Made by a program: the position numbers and the translations under genes | Assembly (NCBI GenBank): GCA_000149225.2 | Contig: CM000690.1 | Span: 1,178,001-1,242,000 of the forward strand | Reading direction: 5' to 3' | Length of the DNA: 64,000 nt | Source of the DNA: Lachancea kluyveri NRRL Y-12651 | Taxonomy: Eukaryota; Ascomycota; Saccharomycetes; Saccharomycetales; Saccharomycetaceae | In this document: piece by piece, positions 28,781-38,656 of the stretch | Layout: every line of letters starts with the position of its first letter | How positions within the stretch are numbered: the first letter of the stretch is position 1 | The notes under the pieces: generated by a model | Told to the model about the DNA's origin: nothing | The model's database searches: none | Seen by the model: the letters and a program-made list of their open reading frames with translations, nothing else

Positions 28781-28878
28781 CTTTCCCTATTTTTTGGGTT
28801 CCATGGCAAATCAAACAGCCCTGCCCACCACCTCCTTCAAATAATGGAAGTAAACCACCTTGTCAGATAATAGTTCAC

Positions 28879-29481
28879 ATGAGTGTTGGTCAAGGGAAGG
28901 CAGATGTCACGTCTTTGGATCAAGACTTGCAAGAGTTAAGAAGAAGTAAGTTTTCACAAAGCGATGTCGATGAGATTGCATGCTGGGTCTTTCGAGACGT
29001 GTTGAAACAGCAGGTTCCAGATAATTTCTTAGAATCCTTGAAGAGTGGTATAACGTTGTGCCAACTAGCCAACACCCTGAATGAGGCAGACACGGGCAAT
29101 AAAACTCTAATCAGGTGGAAAGAATCTAAAATGCCATTTGTTCAAATGGAGCAAATCTCACAATTTCTGGAATTTGCAAGGAAGTACGGTGTACCCGACG
29201 ACGAGTTATTTCAAACCCTGGACTTGTACGAAGATAAAGACCCTGCTATAGTGTACCAAAGCTTGAAGTCTTTGTCCCGCTACGCAAATAAAAAACACCC
29301 GGACAAGTTCCCTGTGATTGGCCCCCAGCTAGCAACCAAAAGGCCAAGACCACCTGTCAAGGCTAAACCCAATCATTTGAAAACGGCTGGCTGGAGTACG
29401 ATAGAATATGGCTACACCAAAGGTGCGAATCAGTCATCAGAAGGTATTGTATTTGGTTCTAGAAGGGATATTAAACATTGA
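28879..29481 (+). CDS. SCP1: Scp1, calponin/transgelin-like actin-bundling protein
   Basis: 200 residues, the same length as S. cerevisiae Scp1 (YOR367W). It cross-links actin filaments in cortical patches. A single calponin-homology domain spans about residues 20-140 (IACWVFRDVL, ESLKSGITLCQLAN, KMPFVQMEQISQFLEFARKYGV, ELFQTLDLYEDKDPAIV), followed by the C-terminal calponin-like repeat GWSTIEYGYTKGANQSSEGIVFGSRRDI. The ATG at 28879 was chosen by alignment (MSVGQGKADVTSLDQDL against MSYDKKADVTSLDEDL); the frame is open 70 codons upstream through a poly-phenylalanine stretch made by the T tract, which is not coding. Confidence 0.96.
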   Translation: MSVGQGKADVTSLDQDLQELRRSKFSQSDVDEIACWVFRDVLKQQVPDNFLESLKSGITLCQLANTLNEADTGNKTLIRWKESKMPFVQMEQISQFLEFARKYGVPDDELFQTLDLYEDKDPAIVYQSLKSLSRYANKKHPDKFPVIGPQLATKRPRPPVKAKPNHLKTAGWSTIEYGYTKGANQSSEGIVFGSRRDIKH

Positions 29482-29512
29482 GGAAACAAAAACAAAACAA
29501 AAATATACCGAT

Positions 29513-29962
29513 TTAAATAGAAATAGCATCACGTTCTAGCCTCACGATACTTTTCACGTATCTTGGAATGTCAATAGGCATTTTGTCATCAAAATCTTCA
29601 GGAACCAGTAGTAGTTGCTCCTTCTTTGTGTGTCTAACGACAGCCCAGAGGCCGGATTGTGTGGTACAGGAGATGATCTTGAAGGATTTGTCGGGATTGT
29701 ACTGTTTCAAATCAGGCCCGTATTTGCAACCAGGCGGTAGTATTAAAACGATATCCTTTTCTAATATTTCTTTCCAGTTCATGTTCGCATTGTAAATAGA
29801 TTCGGTAATAATTACACATTTTGTTTGTTCCTTATTTAAACCAGCTGTTTGTGCGGTACTGCCAGTGCTGAAATAAGATACGATAAAGCTTGCTGCTAAA
29901 ACTAGAGTAGTACCAGCCCCTATGGCTAACAATAAGCTTTTATTTCTCGACTTTCTTGCCAT
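29513..29962 (-). CDS. PEX22: Pex22, peroxisomal membrane anchor for Pex4
   Basis: 149 residues from the ATG at 29962; an in-frame ATG at 30001 would add 13 residues. Pex22 anchors the ubiquitin-conjugating enzyme Pex4 at the peroxisome and activates it, allowing Pex5 receptor recycling. A basic N-terminus (ARKSRNKS) precedes one transmembrane segment (LLLAIGAGTTLVLAASFIVSYF), then a Rossmann-like cytosolic domain (KCVIITESIYN, DIVLILPPG, SFKIISCTTQSGLWAVVRHTKKEQLLLVPEDF) that parallels S. cerevisiae Pex22 (YAL055W, 180 residues). Overall identity is low, as usual for this fast-evolving protein; position between ACS1 and GPB and opposite RAD17 supports it. Its 3' end converges on SCP1 with 31 bp between stops. 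Confidence 0.85.
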   Translation of the reverse strand: MARKSRNKSLLLAIGAGTTLVLAASFIVSYFSTGSTAQTAGLNKEQTKCVIITESIYNANMNWKEILEKDIVLILPPGCKYGPDLKQYNPDKSFKIISCTTQSGLWAVVRHTKKEQLLLVPEDFDDKMPIDIPRYVKSIVRLERDAISI

Positions 29963-30105
29963 GTTTGTTAGATTTTCTTTGATACACCGAGTGACCTTCA
30001 TGTTCTCTCCAAAATGGCCGTAACCTTTGGAAATCTGAAATGGGACATCGCGCGGTTAGTGTTTGTTTGCCATTTCACACACATCACATAAACCTTTAAC
30101 AACAG

Positions 30106-31302
30106 ATGCTGGGTGAAGATATACTGTTTTCGGCAACTACAGTACACCTAGAGCATATCACTACTGCGTTGAATTGTTTGACGCCCTTTGGAAACAAGGA
30201 TGATGTGCTGATTATCATTGATAATGATGGTCTTTCGTTCGCCAGTGAGAATAACCATGTCGTAAAAATTCAACTTTTCCTATCCAAAGAATTGTTCATG
30301 TCTTATAACTATCGCGCTGCTGGTGAAGATTCGGACTCTCATACCAAGTTGTGTGTTAAGATAAACCACATTCTTGATAGCGTTAGCGTTGTTAGTCGTG
30401 ATAAAGACGATATTGTTGAATGTACATTATCCTATAATGGGGAAGGTTCGCCATTCATCCTAATCTTTGAAGACTCGCTGATTACAGAAAAAGTAGAATA
30501 TTCCACATATCTTTTAAAAAATATTGATAATACCGGTTTGGAGTTGGATAGAGATCAAGTCGCGTTTGAATGCATGATCAAAGGCGAAGTCCTGTATAGC
30601 GCACTTAAAGATTTGAAAGAGATTGGATGTAAGGAGTGTTACACATATGCACTTACAGGATCCAATGGCCGAAATACGTTTGCTCTCATATCAAAAGGGC
30701 AACTAGGTTTGTCAAAAATTCTATTGCCTAGCGAGAGGTCCATCTTAGAAAAAATGGAGGTATATGACGGTGACTCAAGTACTATTCTCTATGATGCACC
30801 ATGCATAGGTTTTTTTGATTTTTCTACGTTCGATAAAATTAGAATAAGTACCAAGATCGCCAGTAAAGTGCTATTTAGAAAGGATGTACATGGGTTGCTT
30901 AACATAAACATACTGAGCCAAACGGATGATGTAATTATAGCGGATACCAAGTACAGCAACAGTAGTTTGACAAGTAGCAAGAAAAGTGTACAACTGCCGA
31001 AGGATTACCCAGGCATCGTTATCGAAATCTCTATGCTGGAGAAAATGAATTCCAATGAAGTCAAGCAAAGAGATCTGGAGCTGATGATGGAGTCTAAGGA
31101 TGACAAGAAGATCGGCTTAGCGTATAATCCATCGACTAGTGAAGGCCTAAATCCAACCAGAAGTAAACACCTTGCTGATGTAGGTATTGATTTGTTCGGC
31201 CCAGCGAAGAGAAGGCATTTAGAACAAAGCCAAGGCCAAACCGACGACGAGGAAGACCAACATTATCAGCCTGCAAACGGAGAGATACCTTTGTTTTTCT
31301 AA
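30106..31302 (+). CDS. RAD17: Rad17, 9-1-1 checkpoint clamp subunit
   Basis: 398 residues against 401 in S. cerevisiae (YOR368W). Rad17 (Rad1 in other organisms) forms the PCNA-like 9-1-1 ring with Mec3 and Ddc1, loaded at DNA damage to activate Mec1. Conserved blocks cover the whole protein: FSATTVHLEHITTALNCLTPFGNKDDVLIIID, KLCVKINHILDSVSVVSRDKDDIVECTLSY, ALKDLKEIGCKECYTYA, IGFFDFSTFDKIRISTKIASKVLF, QLPKDYPGIVIEISMLEK. The C-terminus is acidic and ends in GEIPLFF, matching the PIFF-type end of the S. cerevisiae protein. It is divergent from PEX22 with 104-143 bp between starts depending on the PEX22 start. Confidence 0.97.
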   Translation: MLGEDILFSATTVHLEHITTALNCLTPFGNKDDVLIIIDNDGLSFASENNHVVKIQLFLSKELFMSYNYRAAGEDSDSHTKLCVKINHILDSVSVVSRDKDDIVECTLSYNGEGSPFILIFEDSLITEKVEYSTYLLKNIDNTGLELDRDQVAFECMIKGEVLYSALKDLKEIGCKECYTYALTGSNGRNTFALISKGQLGLSKILLPSERSILEKMEVYDGDSSTILYDAPCIGFFDFSTFDKIRISTKIASKVLFRKDVHGLLNINILSQTDDVIIADTKYSNSSLTSSKKSVQLPKDYPGIVIEISMLEKMNSNEVKQRDLELMMESKDDKKIGLAYNPSTSEGLNPTRSKHLADVGIDLFGPAKRRHLEQSQGQTDDEEDQHYQPANGEIPLFF

Positions 31303-31489
31303 ATACAGGCAAATTGGTGGTTGCTGAAATAAAGATAGTAATGTGTATACCTTCAGAGATTTCTTTTAAAGATATGAAATTAAACAGGTTTTATTATACA
31401 AAAAACTGTTAGAGGCTCTATCTCTCAAAGGAGAACGAAAACGGCAAATAAAGAGACTGATCTCAAAGAGTCAAACGGTTACTAACCAT

Positions 31490-31921
31490 TTATTGTTGAG
31501 AAAAGTGTTCCAAGATCATTTGACGTTCTTCGGTGTCAGCACCCCAGTTCTTGACAACAACGACGGAAGCACCAACAACCTTTCTGGCGTTACCTTCACG
31601 GTCGATCTTACCCAAACCGGCCCATTCACCCAATTGCTTAGCATCAGCAACCTTGATCAATGGAACCTTGTTTTCTGGGTCGTTAGCCAAACCTTCGACT
31701 AACTTGATGATGTTGTCTTCGGTGACAGAGTCAACCAAAACAACCAATTGAGCTTCACCTCTGGTCAAAGCCTTGGCAGATTCTCTCAAACCTCTGGCCA
31801 AACCATCGTGAATCAAGGCAGTTCTCAAGACAACCTTCAAAGCATCTTCAATAGTGATGGATTCGGTTGGTTGTTCAACTGGAACTTCTTGGACTTCTTG
31901 GACTTCTTCAACGTCAGACAT
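31490..31921 (-). CDS. RPS12: Ribosomal protein eS12
   Basis: 143 residues, identical in length to S. cerevisiae Rps12 (YOR369C). A non-essential small-subunit protein at the beak of the 40S subunit, folding as an L7Ae-type domain. The acidic N-terminus ([17 protein letters not shown]) is followed by the nearly invariant core [44 protein letters not shown] and the tail [30 protein letters not shown]. Extreme codon bias leaves long open frames on the opposite strand. A Rap1-core-like motif lies about 275-285 bp upstream. Confidence 0.99.
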   Translation of the reverse strand: MSDVEEVQEVQEVPVEQPTESITIEDALKVVLRTALIHDGLARGLRESAKALTRGEAQLVVLVDSVTEDNIIKLVEGLANDPENKVPLIKVADAKQLGEWAGLGKIDREGNARKVVGASVVVVKNWGADTEERQMILEHFSQQ

Positions 31922-32436
31922 TTTTATAATTCCTAATGACTTCTTCGACAGGGGAACTGCTCAGTGGGGAGGGTATAAACAAAAGAGAAGAGGTAATACT
32001 GAAGAAGCGATGGACTATCTTTTGAAGCTGTGAGAAAATTTTTCAGAATTCCCGTCAGAAGAGATAAATATTCAATACGTTAATAGCGATACCATATATT
32101 TTGGAGGCTAAATTGAAAACTATCTTTTTTTCGGCTCCCAACTTCCATCATTTGAAAAATGTTGATGTGGTGAATGGGTTTCATTTTAATTAATGTGTGT
32201 GGGTTGTTAGTAAGAAACAGTCATATATCTTTTTGTAGATCGATGTTTTTATAAGCAACTCGTTATATCTCATAGCTATTACAGACTCCCTTGGTAGGGA
32301 TTGGAGAACTTCTATATCATACATACTATAAGTTTTGAAAAGCACTGGAGGGACAGTATTTACTTATTATCCTGATGCTTGCTTCAATATTTTTGCACAA
32401 TGTATATTTCTCTTTTGATTGTCGGTCATATGACTG
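31922..32436. other. RPS12 upstream region / MRS6 3' region
   Basis: 515 bp. TGTGTGGGTT at 32196-32205 reads AACCCACACA on the RPS12 strand, matching the CCCRYACA core of Rap1 sites that drive ribosomal protein genes; the flanks depart from the 13-bp consensus. No gene seen. Confidence 0.5.
32196..32205 (-). promoter_or_regulatory. Rap1-core-like site upstream of RPS12
   Basis: AACCCACACA on the minus strand, 275-284 bp before the RPS12 ATG. The CCCRYACA core is intact but the 5' ACA flank is AAA/CAA-like, so this is tentative. Confidence 0.4.
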
Positions 32437-34290
32437 TCATATTTCCATTTCGCCAGCGAATTCTACAGGCTCTGCACTCATGCCTGTATCCAGAGTCATG
32501 TCCACATCATCATCTTCATCATCAATAATCGCAGATTCCATTTGGTAGGTCTTTTCACTTAATTTGGTGCTGTCATCCTCATCTTCAAAATCAACGTCAA
32601 AAAAGTCGTCATCACTTCCAACGATTTTTTCGTATAATACCTTTGCAGCGGTAACTGCCTCATCATATGATATTTCAGCGGCAGGCATCGTGGTATACAG
32701 GACCCCGTTGTCACTTGCTCCTGGGATCAGCTTCTCCTCTGCTAAATCGGTATTTACGTCGAATAGCGATGGCTTTACGACGTCAAATGGTGGCGTAGAA
32801 GAATACTGTTTATAGTACAGTTTCATCAAGAACTGTAGCCTTTCTCTAGGAACAAATTCTTTAAACGATTGGCCCAATCTGACTGAGTCTATTACAGGCA
32901 ATCCGTTAGATGAATATTGGATAATTTCATCTTCATCTTGCAGTTCTGTAGAAGATTCCCTCATGATACTAGTTTCCATGGCCTCTAGAGCAGCATCTAA
33001 ATCTAGTTCACCACGAGGGCCCGCCTGAGTAGTTGTCAAGTACCAGACAGAAGTACCCGGTGGACAAACACCACTTCCAGATCCCATGATGAATGCTTGA
33101 ACGGCCTCTTTATTACCTGACTGTAAAGAGTCCTGTGGAAAAACGACCACGGCAGCGGATTCGCCCTCACTAAACCACTCTGAACATTCTTTTTCCACTA
33201 CACAAGTTAACCTTTGGATCTCGTATTTTTGTTCGGGAAGATATCTGCTATTTTCTGGAGCTTGGGAAGGTGAAACAACAACTTTTTCGGTAACAGATGC
33301 CTTGGAGCCATCGTTAAAAACAGCCATTTTGGTATTTGGGTCATAAGAAACCAATTTGTGATTGAGTTTGTAAGTGGCACCTGCAACAGCTGCAGATCTA
33401 CAGAAGCCCTGAGAAAGTTCACCCGGGCCACCATACTTTGAATAGAGAACTGGAAATGGTCCATAAGCGTCAAAACTGGTCAAATAACGGCGAATTCTCT
33501 GTAAAGCTTCGGGGGTTCTGGTATTAATATTGTAACATAGCCCAATAGAGAATATCAGCTCGAATACTTGTGCTTTTTCTAATTTGAACTTTTCGACAAG
33601 AAATTGGGCAATTGACTTATTGGCGTATGGTTCCCAAAGATCTTGATGGTTTTCTAAATCTAAGACAAACTTGATAAATCTCATCAAGTTACGTTTCGTC
33701 ATTAGTGGTAAGGATTGATCAGTAAATATCTCTTGTTTGGTATTTGTTAGCTTTTCAAAAGAATCATTTTCGAAAGTATGGAAGTTGGAGACAGACTGAA
33801 ACTCCAAATACTGGTGGACTCTAGCTTTCACCAAAATGGAAAGTAAGTCTGATTTGGCGAATAAGATTTTTGGAGCTAAGTCGATCCCAAAATCCCTGGA
33901 GACATATTTTCTCTTGCCAATAAAACTTGAGACGTATAGCTTAGCATTTTCGTAGCATCTGGCGTTGCCGGAGTTGACGGTTTCAGTCCACTGTTTTAAC
34001 TGATCTATTGTGAGCGTTGCAGATGTATCTCCATAGTAACCGTTGGCGTCTACATGTAATACGCTAGAACCCTGCCAAGACAATGCTGCGGCTAATATGC
34101 TTTCAACAAGACCTGTGCCTGCAATGACTACATCTACAGTTTCTGGAGTAGTCTCTGGTAAAGGATCTTCGATACCGGCTAGGTGTGGAACAATTAAAGT
34201 AGAGCCCCGACGCTCTCCATTGGATGCTGAAGAGCCAAGGAATGAGGGACGGCGCTCAGCCATAGAAGGACGACGTTCAGCGCTTAACAT
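32437..34290 (-). CDS. MRS6: Mrs6, Rab escort protein
   Basis: 617 residues, near the S. cerevisiae length (YOR370C, 603). Mrs6 presents Rab GTPases such as Ypt1 and Sec4 to geranylgeranyltransferase II, and it also links TORC1 to Sfp1. The GDI/REP fold begins with the FAD-like motif DVVIAGTGLVESILAAALSWQGSSVLHVDANGYYGD (about residues 53-88). YSKYGGPGELSQGFCRSAAVAGATYKL is the second conserved region (about 283-309). The C-terminal tail is acidic (DDDFFDVDFEDEDDS, DDEDDDVDM). The first 40 residues are rich in serine and repeats of ERRPS(M/F), a basic segment that might be a kinase-regulated site; in S. cerevisiae the corresponding N-terminus is also serine-rich and charged. Confidence 0.95.
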   Translation of the reverse strand: MLSAERRPSMAERRPSFLGSSASNGERRGSTLIVPHLAGIEDPLPETTPETVDVVIAGTGLVESILAAALSWQGSSVLHVDANGYYGDTSATLTIDQLKQWTETVNSGNARCYENAKLYVSSFIGKRKYVSRDFGIDLAPKILFAKSDLLSILVKARVHQYLEFQSVSNFHTFENDSFEKLTNTKQEIFTDQSLPLMTKRNLMRFIKFVLDLENHQDLWEPYANKSIAQFLVEKFKLEKAQVFELIFSIGLCYNINTRTPEALQRIRRYLTSFDAYGPFPVLYSKYGGPGELSQGFCRSAAVAGATYKLNHKLVSYDPNTKMAVFNDGSKASVTEKVVVSPSQAPENSRYLPEQKYEIQRLTCVVEKECSEWFSEGESAAVVVFPQDSLQSGNKEAVQAFIMGSGSGVCPPGTSVWYLTTTQAGPRGELDLDAALEAMETSIMRESSTELQDEDEIIQYSSNGLPVIDSVRLGQSFKEFVPRERLQFLMKLYYKQYSSTPPFDVVKPSLFDVNTDLAEEKLIPGASDNGVLYTTMPAAEISYDEAVTAAKVLYEKIVGSDDDFFDVDFEDEDDSTKLSEKTYQMESAIIDDEDDDVDMTLDTGMSAEPVEFAGEMEI

Positions 34291-34768
34291 TATAAGCTGG
34301 GAAGAATATAGTTAACTTTTGAATGATGGAGTTTAAAACTTTCTAAATTTTTCTTTAATGTTTAACAAAAATGATGAAAAGCTAATAGAGAAGGAATGTT
34401 ACTTCAAAGAAGAAATCTATTTTGCTCTCGCTTTAGCTCTTACTTGCTTTTTCCTTTTTTGCAGTTTCTTCGCTTTAACAAAAAACCTTGGAAATTATTC
34501 TTCTAATCGATAGGCCTAAAATAACGTGTGCTTTAATGCCCTTTGCTTGTGTCTTGAGTAAAATGTTTTCTTTCTCTAAAGACTTTAAAACCAGCCTTCC
34601 CATATTGCAAAAGCTCTTTTTTGATACTGAGGAAAATTTTTCTCGAGAATTTAGTGTCAAAATGACGCATTGTTTACGTATCACTGCACACGTGGAAATT
34701 GAAACAGATCTTCAACTGAAAACACAACTATTTATCAGTACGTTTAGCATCAAGTTATGAAGCCTATT
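34291..34768. other. GPB-MRS6 intergenic region (MRS6 promoter)
   Basis: 478 bp. AT-rich, with a CACGTG at about 34689-34694. The 90-codon open frame across it has no similarity I can see. No gene. Confidence 0.5.
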
Positions 34769-37291
34769 CTAGTTCAACATGCTTATGGTAGGAATTACAC
34801 AGAGCCCCACAGCACCTCTGAGGTACACTTCTTCCACCTTGCCTTCTTTTGCTACCAAACCACCGATTAAAAAGACACCATCGCTGGTACTAACCGCAGA
34901 CATCGACGTCGTACGAACTTTGTCTAACAACTTGTTGGAATTGGTGCGATGTACATTTTGTTCCTCGGGACAGAACATATGGTCTCTTAGGGTTTGAGTT
35001 TTGAGATCTATGACTTTGAAAAGTTTAGAGCCAGAGTTGTTAAAAGCGCCTTTACTTTCATTTTTTTTATTCTTAACACCTAAAAAGTCGTTGACGTCCT
35101 CCTGACTTAGCCCACCAATACAGACGGCATTTTTGCCCAGTTGGATGAGTGTATGCCCAACTAGTGTAAATTCTATGGGGATAAATCCACCATCTTTTTC
35201 TTCTTGGCAATATGTATCAACATGGGTCCAAGTTTCAGTATCTAAGTCAAACCACCACATATCACCGTAGACATGGTCTTTATCGGACCCGCCGTGTACA
35301 ACTAAGGTTTTTCCAATGCTCTGGTCCTTTTCGAATTTTTTTTTAGAGCCATTTGCTTCTTTGTGAGGTGCTTGGGCATAATTACTATGTGTATAGCGCT
35401 GGTGGATATGATGGTTGTTCTGCTGGTTATGATGTGTGCTGTGTGGAATATTCGGGAATATAGGGTAGGTGTCTGCTAGTGCTCTCTCATTGATCATTGG
35501 ATCAAGTTCAAAATGACTTTGTAAATCGTCCAGCAGATTTTTGCCGGAAATCCCCTTTTTCAAAATGTTAGTGTCGTAGATATTACAGGCATGAAAGGCT
35601 CTACGTCGTGGCCATGTCTCACATTCTGCATTATCTGGAACACCAGGTAACATAGTCGCTAACGCGGTGTCGGCAAACTTGAAGTAATTGCGTTTTCCAC
35701 GCGATATTACTGGGACTTCCACTTTCCATATGTCACGAAGCGTTTCGTAGTCATCGTCTGCGCCCACTTGTCGATATCCACCCATTATGAAAATAGTGTA
35801 GACACCATTAATATAACTGGTGGAAATTTTTTCTAAGATGTTATTGTCTGAAGTGAAAGTTGTTGTGGAAGGGTACTTCATGTCTTCCATTTGTTGGTAT
35901 GACGCAGCTGATGGAGACGAACTCTTGACTTCATCAGCACTATTAAATTCAGAGTCAAGAGATCCACAAACAGGACATTTTCCCGATTCCGTGGAATTCT
36001 GCGATTTAAATTTGACAGAAACCTGAGAATGACCAAATCTAGGAACTGTTGATGGATAAGCTGTAAACTCTGTCGGCTGAGCAACCAACTCCACTTTTGA
36101 AAATTTATACGTCATAGTATCCAAGATGTATCCAGTATTGTTCAAAAAGGCACGTTTTTTCAAATAAAATTTGCCGGTATCTTCATCGAATAGTGTTTCT
36201 GTTCTAATTTCAAGACCGCCATAATAAAATATATGCCTTTCTGTCAACTTTGAGCCAGTCATGCATAACAGTGGTGGTGGAATGTGTCCTGTTACCCTAG
36301 GTTTTCGAATGTAGTTTGACTTGCTAGAAAAAACATATAATTCAGAATTGTTTACCATCCCAGGATTATTGACTACACCCGACTTAATAGGAGGTGGTAA
36401 ATTTTTTATACCGTCAACGTAGAAATCTTTCAAATCGGGTGCTTCTTCGTTAAAACTATAAGATGGAATCAAACCGCCTATGATATAGATTATATCTTTT
36501 GATTCCACTGTGCACTGGTAGGCAAACGATGGCAGTTTGATATTGCCAAACAGTTGTGGATGTGTTGACGTCCCTGAAAAAACTCCTTCATCTTTAGCTA
36601 TTAAAGAGACCTCAAGACTATCTTTATCTAATGAAGGTAGACTTGCAGAGGTGAAAACATGTGGCATACTAGCTGTTTTGGTTTCGCTCAATCTATCTTC
36701 GCTCGTGTGACCTTGGCCCGCAACAAACTGCCATCGCAAAACTGGGAGCCAAATCTTATGCCTTGCCATAGAAGCATCCAGGGAGCTATCATGCATTTTC
36801 AGTTTTTCGTAGTACTTCCTGTAGGCTTTGATATTTTCCAAAGTAGTTTTCTCTATACTATAAGTCGGCGCATTAAAATTAATTCTTTCACTCATGCTCA
36901 AATGCGCAGGAAATGAAAACTGCCTGCTCAGCAACGAGCCTTTCAGCCTCGTGTCACGGCCACTGCGCTTAGGTGCTTGATCGGAACTGGCCATGCTATT
37001 ATTTCTACCACTACTGAGAGCATGGATTTTTGATGCATAGTAATTTTTTAAAGCAACTTCGTTCTCTAACTTGTGTCTTTCGGACTCGCTAGAACCTTCG
37101 GTACCCTCTAGCCCACTGACATAGTTGGACACATAGAATAGAGGTGCATATTTCTCATTGTAATCATCTATGTTTGACAAAGGAGCTGTTAGGATTCTCG
37201 ATGTTGCTGAACTTTTCATGCTGCTGGTTCGTGAGTAGTCTCTGTCTACAGGATCTATTGGTAGAGATACCTTGCGCCTGTTGTTTATCAT
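34769..37291 (-). CDS. GPB2: Gpb1/Gpb2-type kelch protein, PKA pathway inhibitor
   Basis: 840 residues. Gpb1 (Krh2) and Gpb2 (Krh1) are seven-kelch-repeat proteins that bind the G-alpha protein Gpa2 and restrain PKA, partly by stabilising its regulatory subunit Bcy1 and through the Ira proteins. Kelch-like blades are visible: IIYIIGGLIPSY, HIFYYGGLEIR, VYTIFIMGGYRQ, KTLVVHGGSDKDHVYGDMWWFDLDTETWTHV, HTLIQLGKNAVCIGGLSQEDV, GVFLIGGLVAKEGKVEEVYL. The N-terminal 180 residues are basic and serine-rich. A CPVCGSLDSEF segment between blades is an odd isolated cysteine pair. S. cerevisiae carries two copies (YAL056W and YOR371C); only one is here. It belongs to the same pathway as PDE2 in this window. 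Confidence 0.9.
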   Translation of the reverse strand: MINNRRKVSLPIDPVDRDYSRTSSMKSSATSRILTAPLSNIDDYNEKYAPLFYVSNYVSGLEGTEGSSESERHKLENEVALKNYYASKIHALSSGRNNSMASSDQAPKRSGRDTRLKGSLLSRQFSFPAHLSMSERINFNAPTYSIEKTTLENIKAYRKYYEKLKMHDSSLDASMARHKIWLPVLRWQFVAGQGHTSEDRLSETKTASMPHVFTSASLPSLDKDSLEVSLIAKDEGVFSGTSTHPQLFGNIKLPSFAYQCTVESKDIIYIIGGLIPSYSFNEEAPDLKDFYVDGIKNLPPPIKSGVVNNPGMVNNSELYVFSSKSNYIRKPRVTGHIPPPLLCMTGSKLTERHIFYYGGLEIRTETLFDEDTGKFYLKKRAFLNNTGYILDTMTYKFSKVELVAQPTEFTAYPSTVPRFGHSQVSVKFKSQNSTESGKCPVCGSLDSEFNSADEVKSSSPSAASYQQMEDMKYPSTTTFTSDNNILEKISTSYINGVYTIFIMGGYRQVGADDDYETLRDIWKVEVPVISRGKRNYFKFADTALATMLPGVPDNAECETWPRRRAFHACNIYDTNILKKGISGKNLLDDLQSHFELDPMINERALADTYPIFPNIPHSTHHNQQNNHHIHQRYTHSNYAQAPHKEANGSKKKFEKDQSIGKTLVVHGGSDKDHVYGDMWWFDLDTETWTHVDTYCQEEKDGGFIPIEFTLVGHTLIQLGKNAVCIGGLSQEDVNDFLGVKNKKNESKGAFNNSGSKLFKVIDLKTQTLRDHMFCPEEQNVHRTNSNKLLDKVRTTSMSAVSTSDGVFLIGGLVAKEGKVEEVYLRGAVGLCVIPTISMLN

Positions 37292-37647
37292 GGTTCACTA
37301 ATTGGTGCAAGAAAATGCTTTGGTCACTTCCTTTTCTACTTATTTTGTTACTTTGCAGTTTCCCGAGTAAATATTCCTATTCTCGGTCACCTTTGATTTG
37401 TAGTTTGCTGGTGTATTGTCTGTCGATGCATGTCTAGGGGTGGATGGAGTTTAGACAGTGAGAAGAAATAAAAGAAAAGAAACGGTAAGACAGGTGACAA
37501 GAACAAAAGCGTTTATTTAATCGTGTAAGGTGATGTGAATATGAAATGCTGTGCGACACTGTGTCGCACAGTAATTATTAAGTGTCCAAAAAGTCTTATT
37601 TATAAATGTTATTCCTATATTTGATCCTTGTGTTATATATGATGGTG
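37292..37647. other. GPB promoter / NDD1 3' region
   Basis: 356 bp. It contains a perfect 23-bp inverted repeat (37549-37571). Otherwise AT-rich with no gene. Confidence 0.6.
37549..37571. repeat. Perfect 23-bp inverted repeat between GPB and NDD1
   Basis: CTGTGCGACAC (37549-37559), one central T, then GTGTCGCACAG (37561-37571). The arms match at all 11 positions. It lies 77 bp beyond the NDD1 stop codon and 258 bp upstream of the GPB start, so it could be a hairpin in the NDD1 3' UTR or a dimeric protein site. Confidence 0.85.
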
Positions 37648-38592
37648 TTACTGAGAGCTGGGGTATTGGCCTTCAAATGAAGTGGATGTTTTTTGTCTTT
37701 TGTTCTTCGATCTCGAAGCAGACGTGGATAAGGATGAAGACGCTACAATCACAGATTGTGACCTCTTCAGTGCAGGTTTTTTTCTTTTATTATTTCCCAC
37801 AACAACTCCCTTGCTGGTATTGAATGTATTTGCATTTGTGACGATAATCTGAAATTTGGGTTGTTTCTTTGATGATGCTTTCCTTTGTAATGAAGATGTG
37901 GTTGGTAATGCTAGTAATGGCGAGCAGTCGCTCTTAAAAGAGCCCATCTTAGGCAACTCTGGCATTTTGATGTTGGGCAATTCCAATGATCTACTGGAAT
38001 TGGTTTTCGGCGTAGGCGACAAAGGTAGCTTTTCCATTTCAAATAGTCTATCATCGATGTTAGTATTTCCATTAGCATCAATATTCGAATTTCCAGTAGA
38101 TGCAGATGGAATCACTTCCCTTTTCGCCGAATGGGTTGCAGATGAATTCAGCTGGATGGTTGTCGGCGAAGAGCCATAATAGGATGATCCATAGTCTGCA
38201 TCTTCCTCTCCATCCTCTTCACCGCAACCATTGTTATCACAGTCAGCATTTGTGGGACAGTTTTTATCTATCAATTCGTTCTTGACCCTGCCGGATTTCG
38301 TTCTTTTCCTATATTTGTTATGTTTTGGAGTAGTTTCTAGGTGTTGCAATGAGGGTTCTTTTCTGGCTCTTTGAAAATCCACGAGAGCACTATTGGAAGA
38401 TGCCAGCATCTTGGCATATGGAGTGCCTATCTCACTCAGTACCTTCTTGCCATATGGAGTCAATGATAAGTACCTCTTAGATGGTGAAGCAACCTTCATC
38501 CCAGAATTGAACATTAGGTTAATATCAATATTCCTCAAAGGAGTCTGTCCGCCAAACTGTTGTTGCTGATGCTGTTGCTTCTGTGACTGTGG

Positions 38593-38656
<64 letters not shown>

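Noticed and set aside
28669-28878. 70-codon N-terminal extension of SCP1 with a poly-phenylalanine run
   Set aside because: It is produced by the 27-bp T tract. Alignment with S. cerevisiae Scp1 places the start at 28879.
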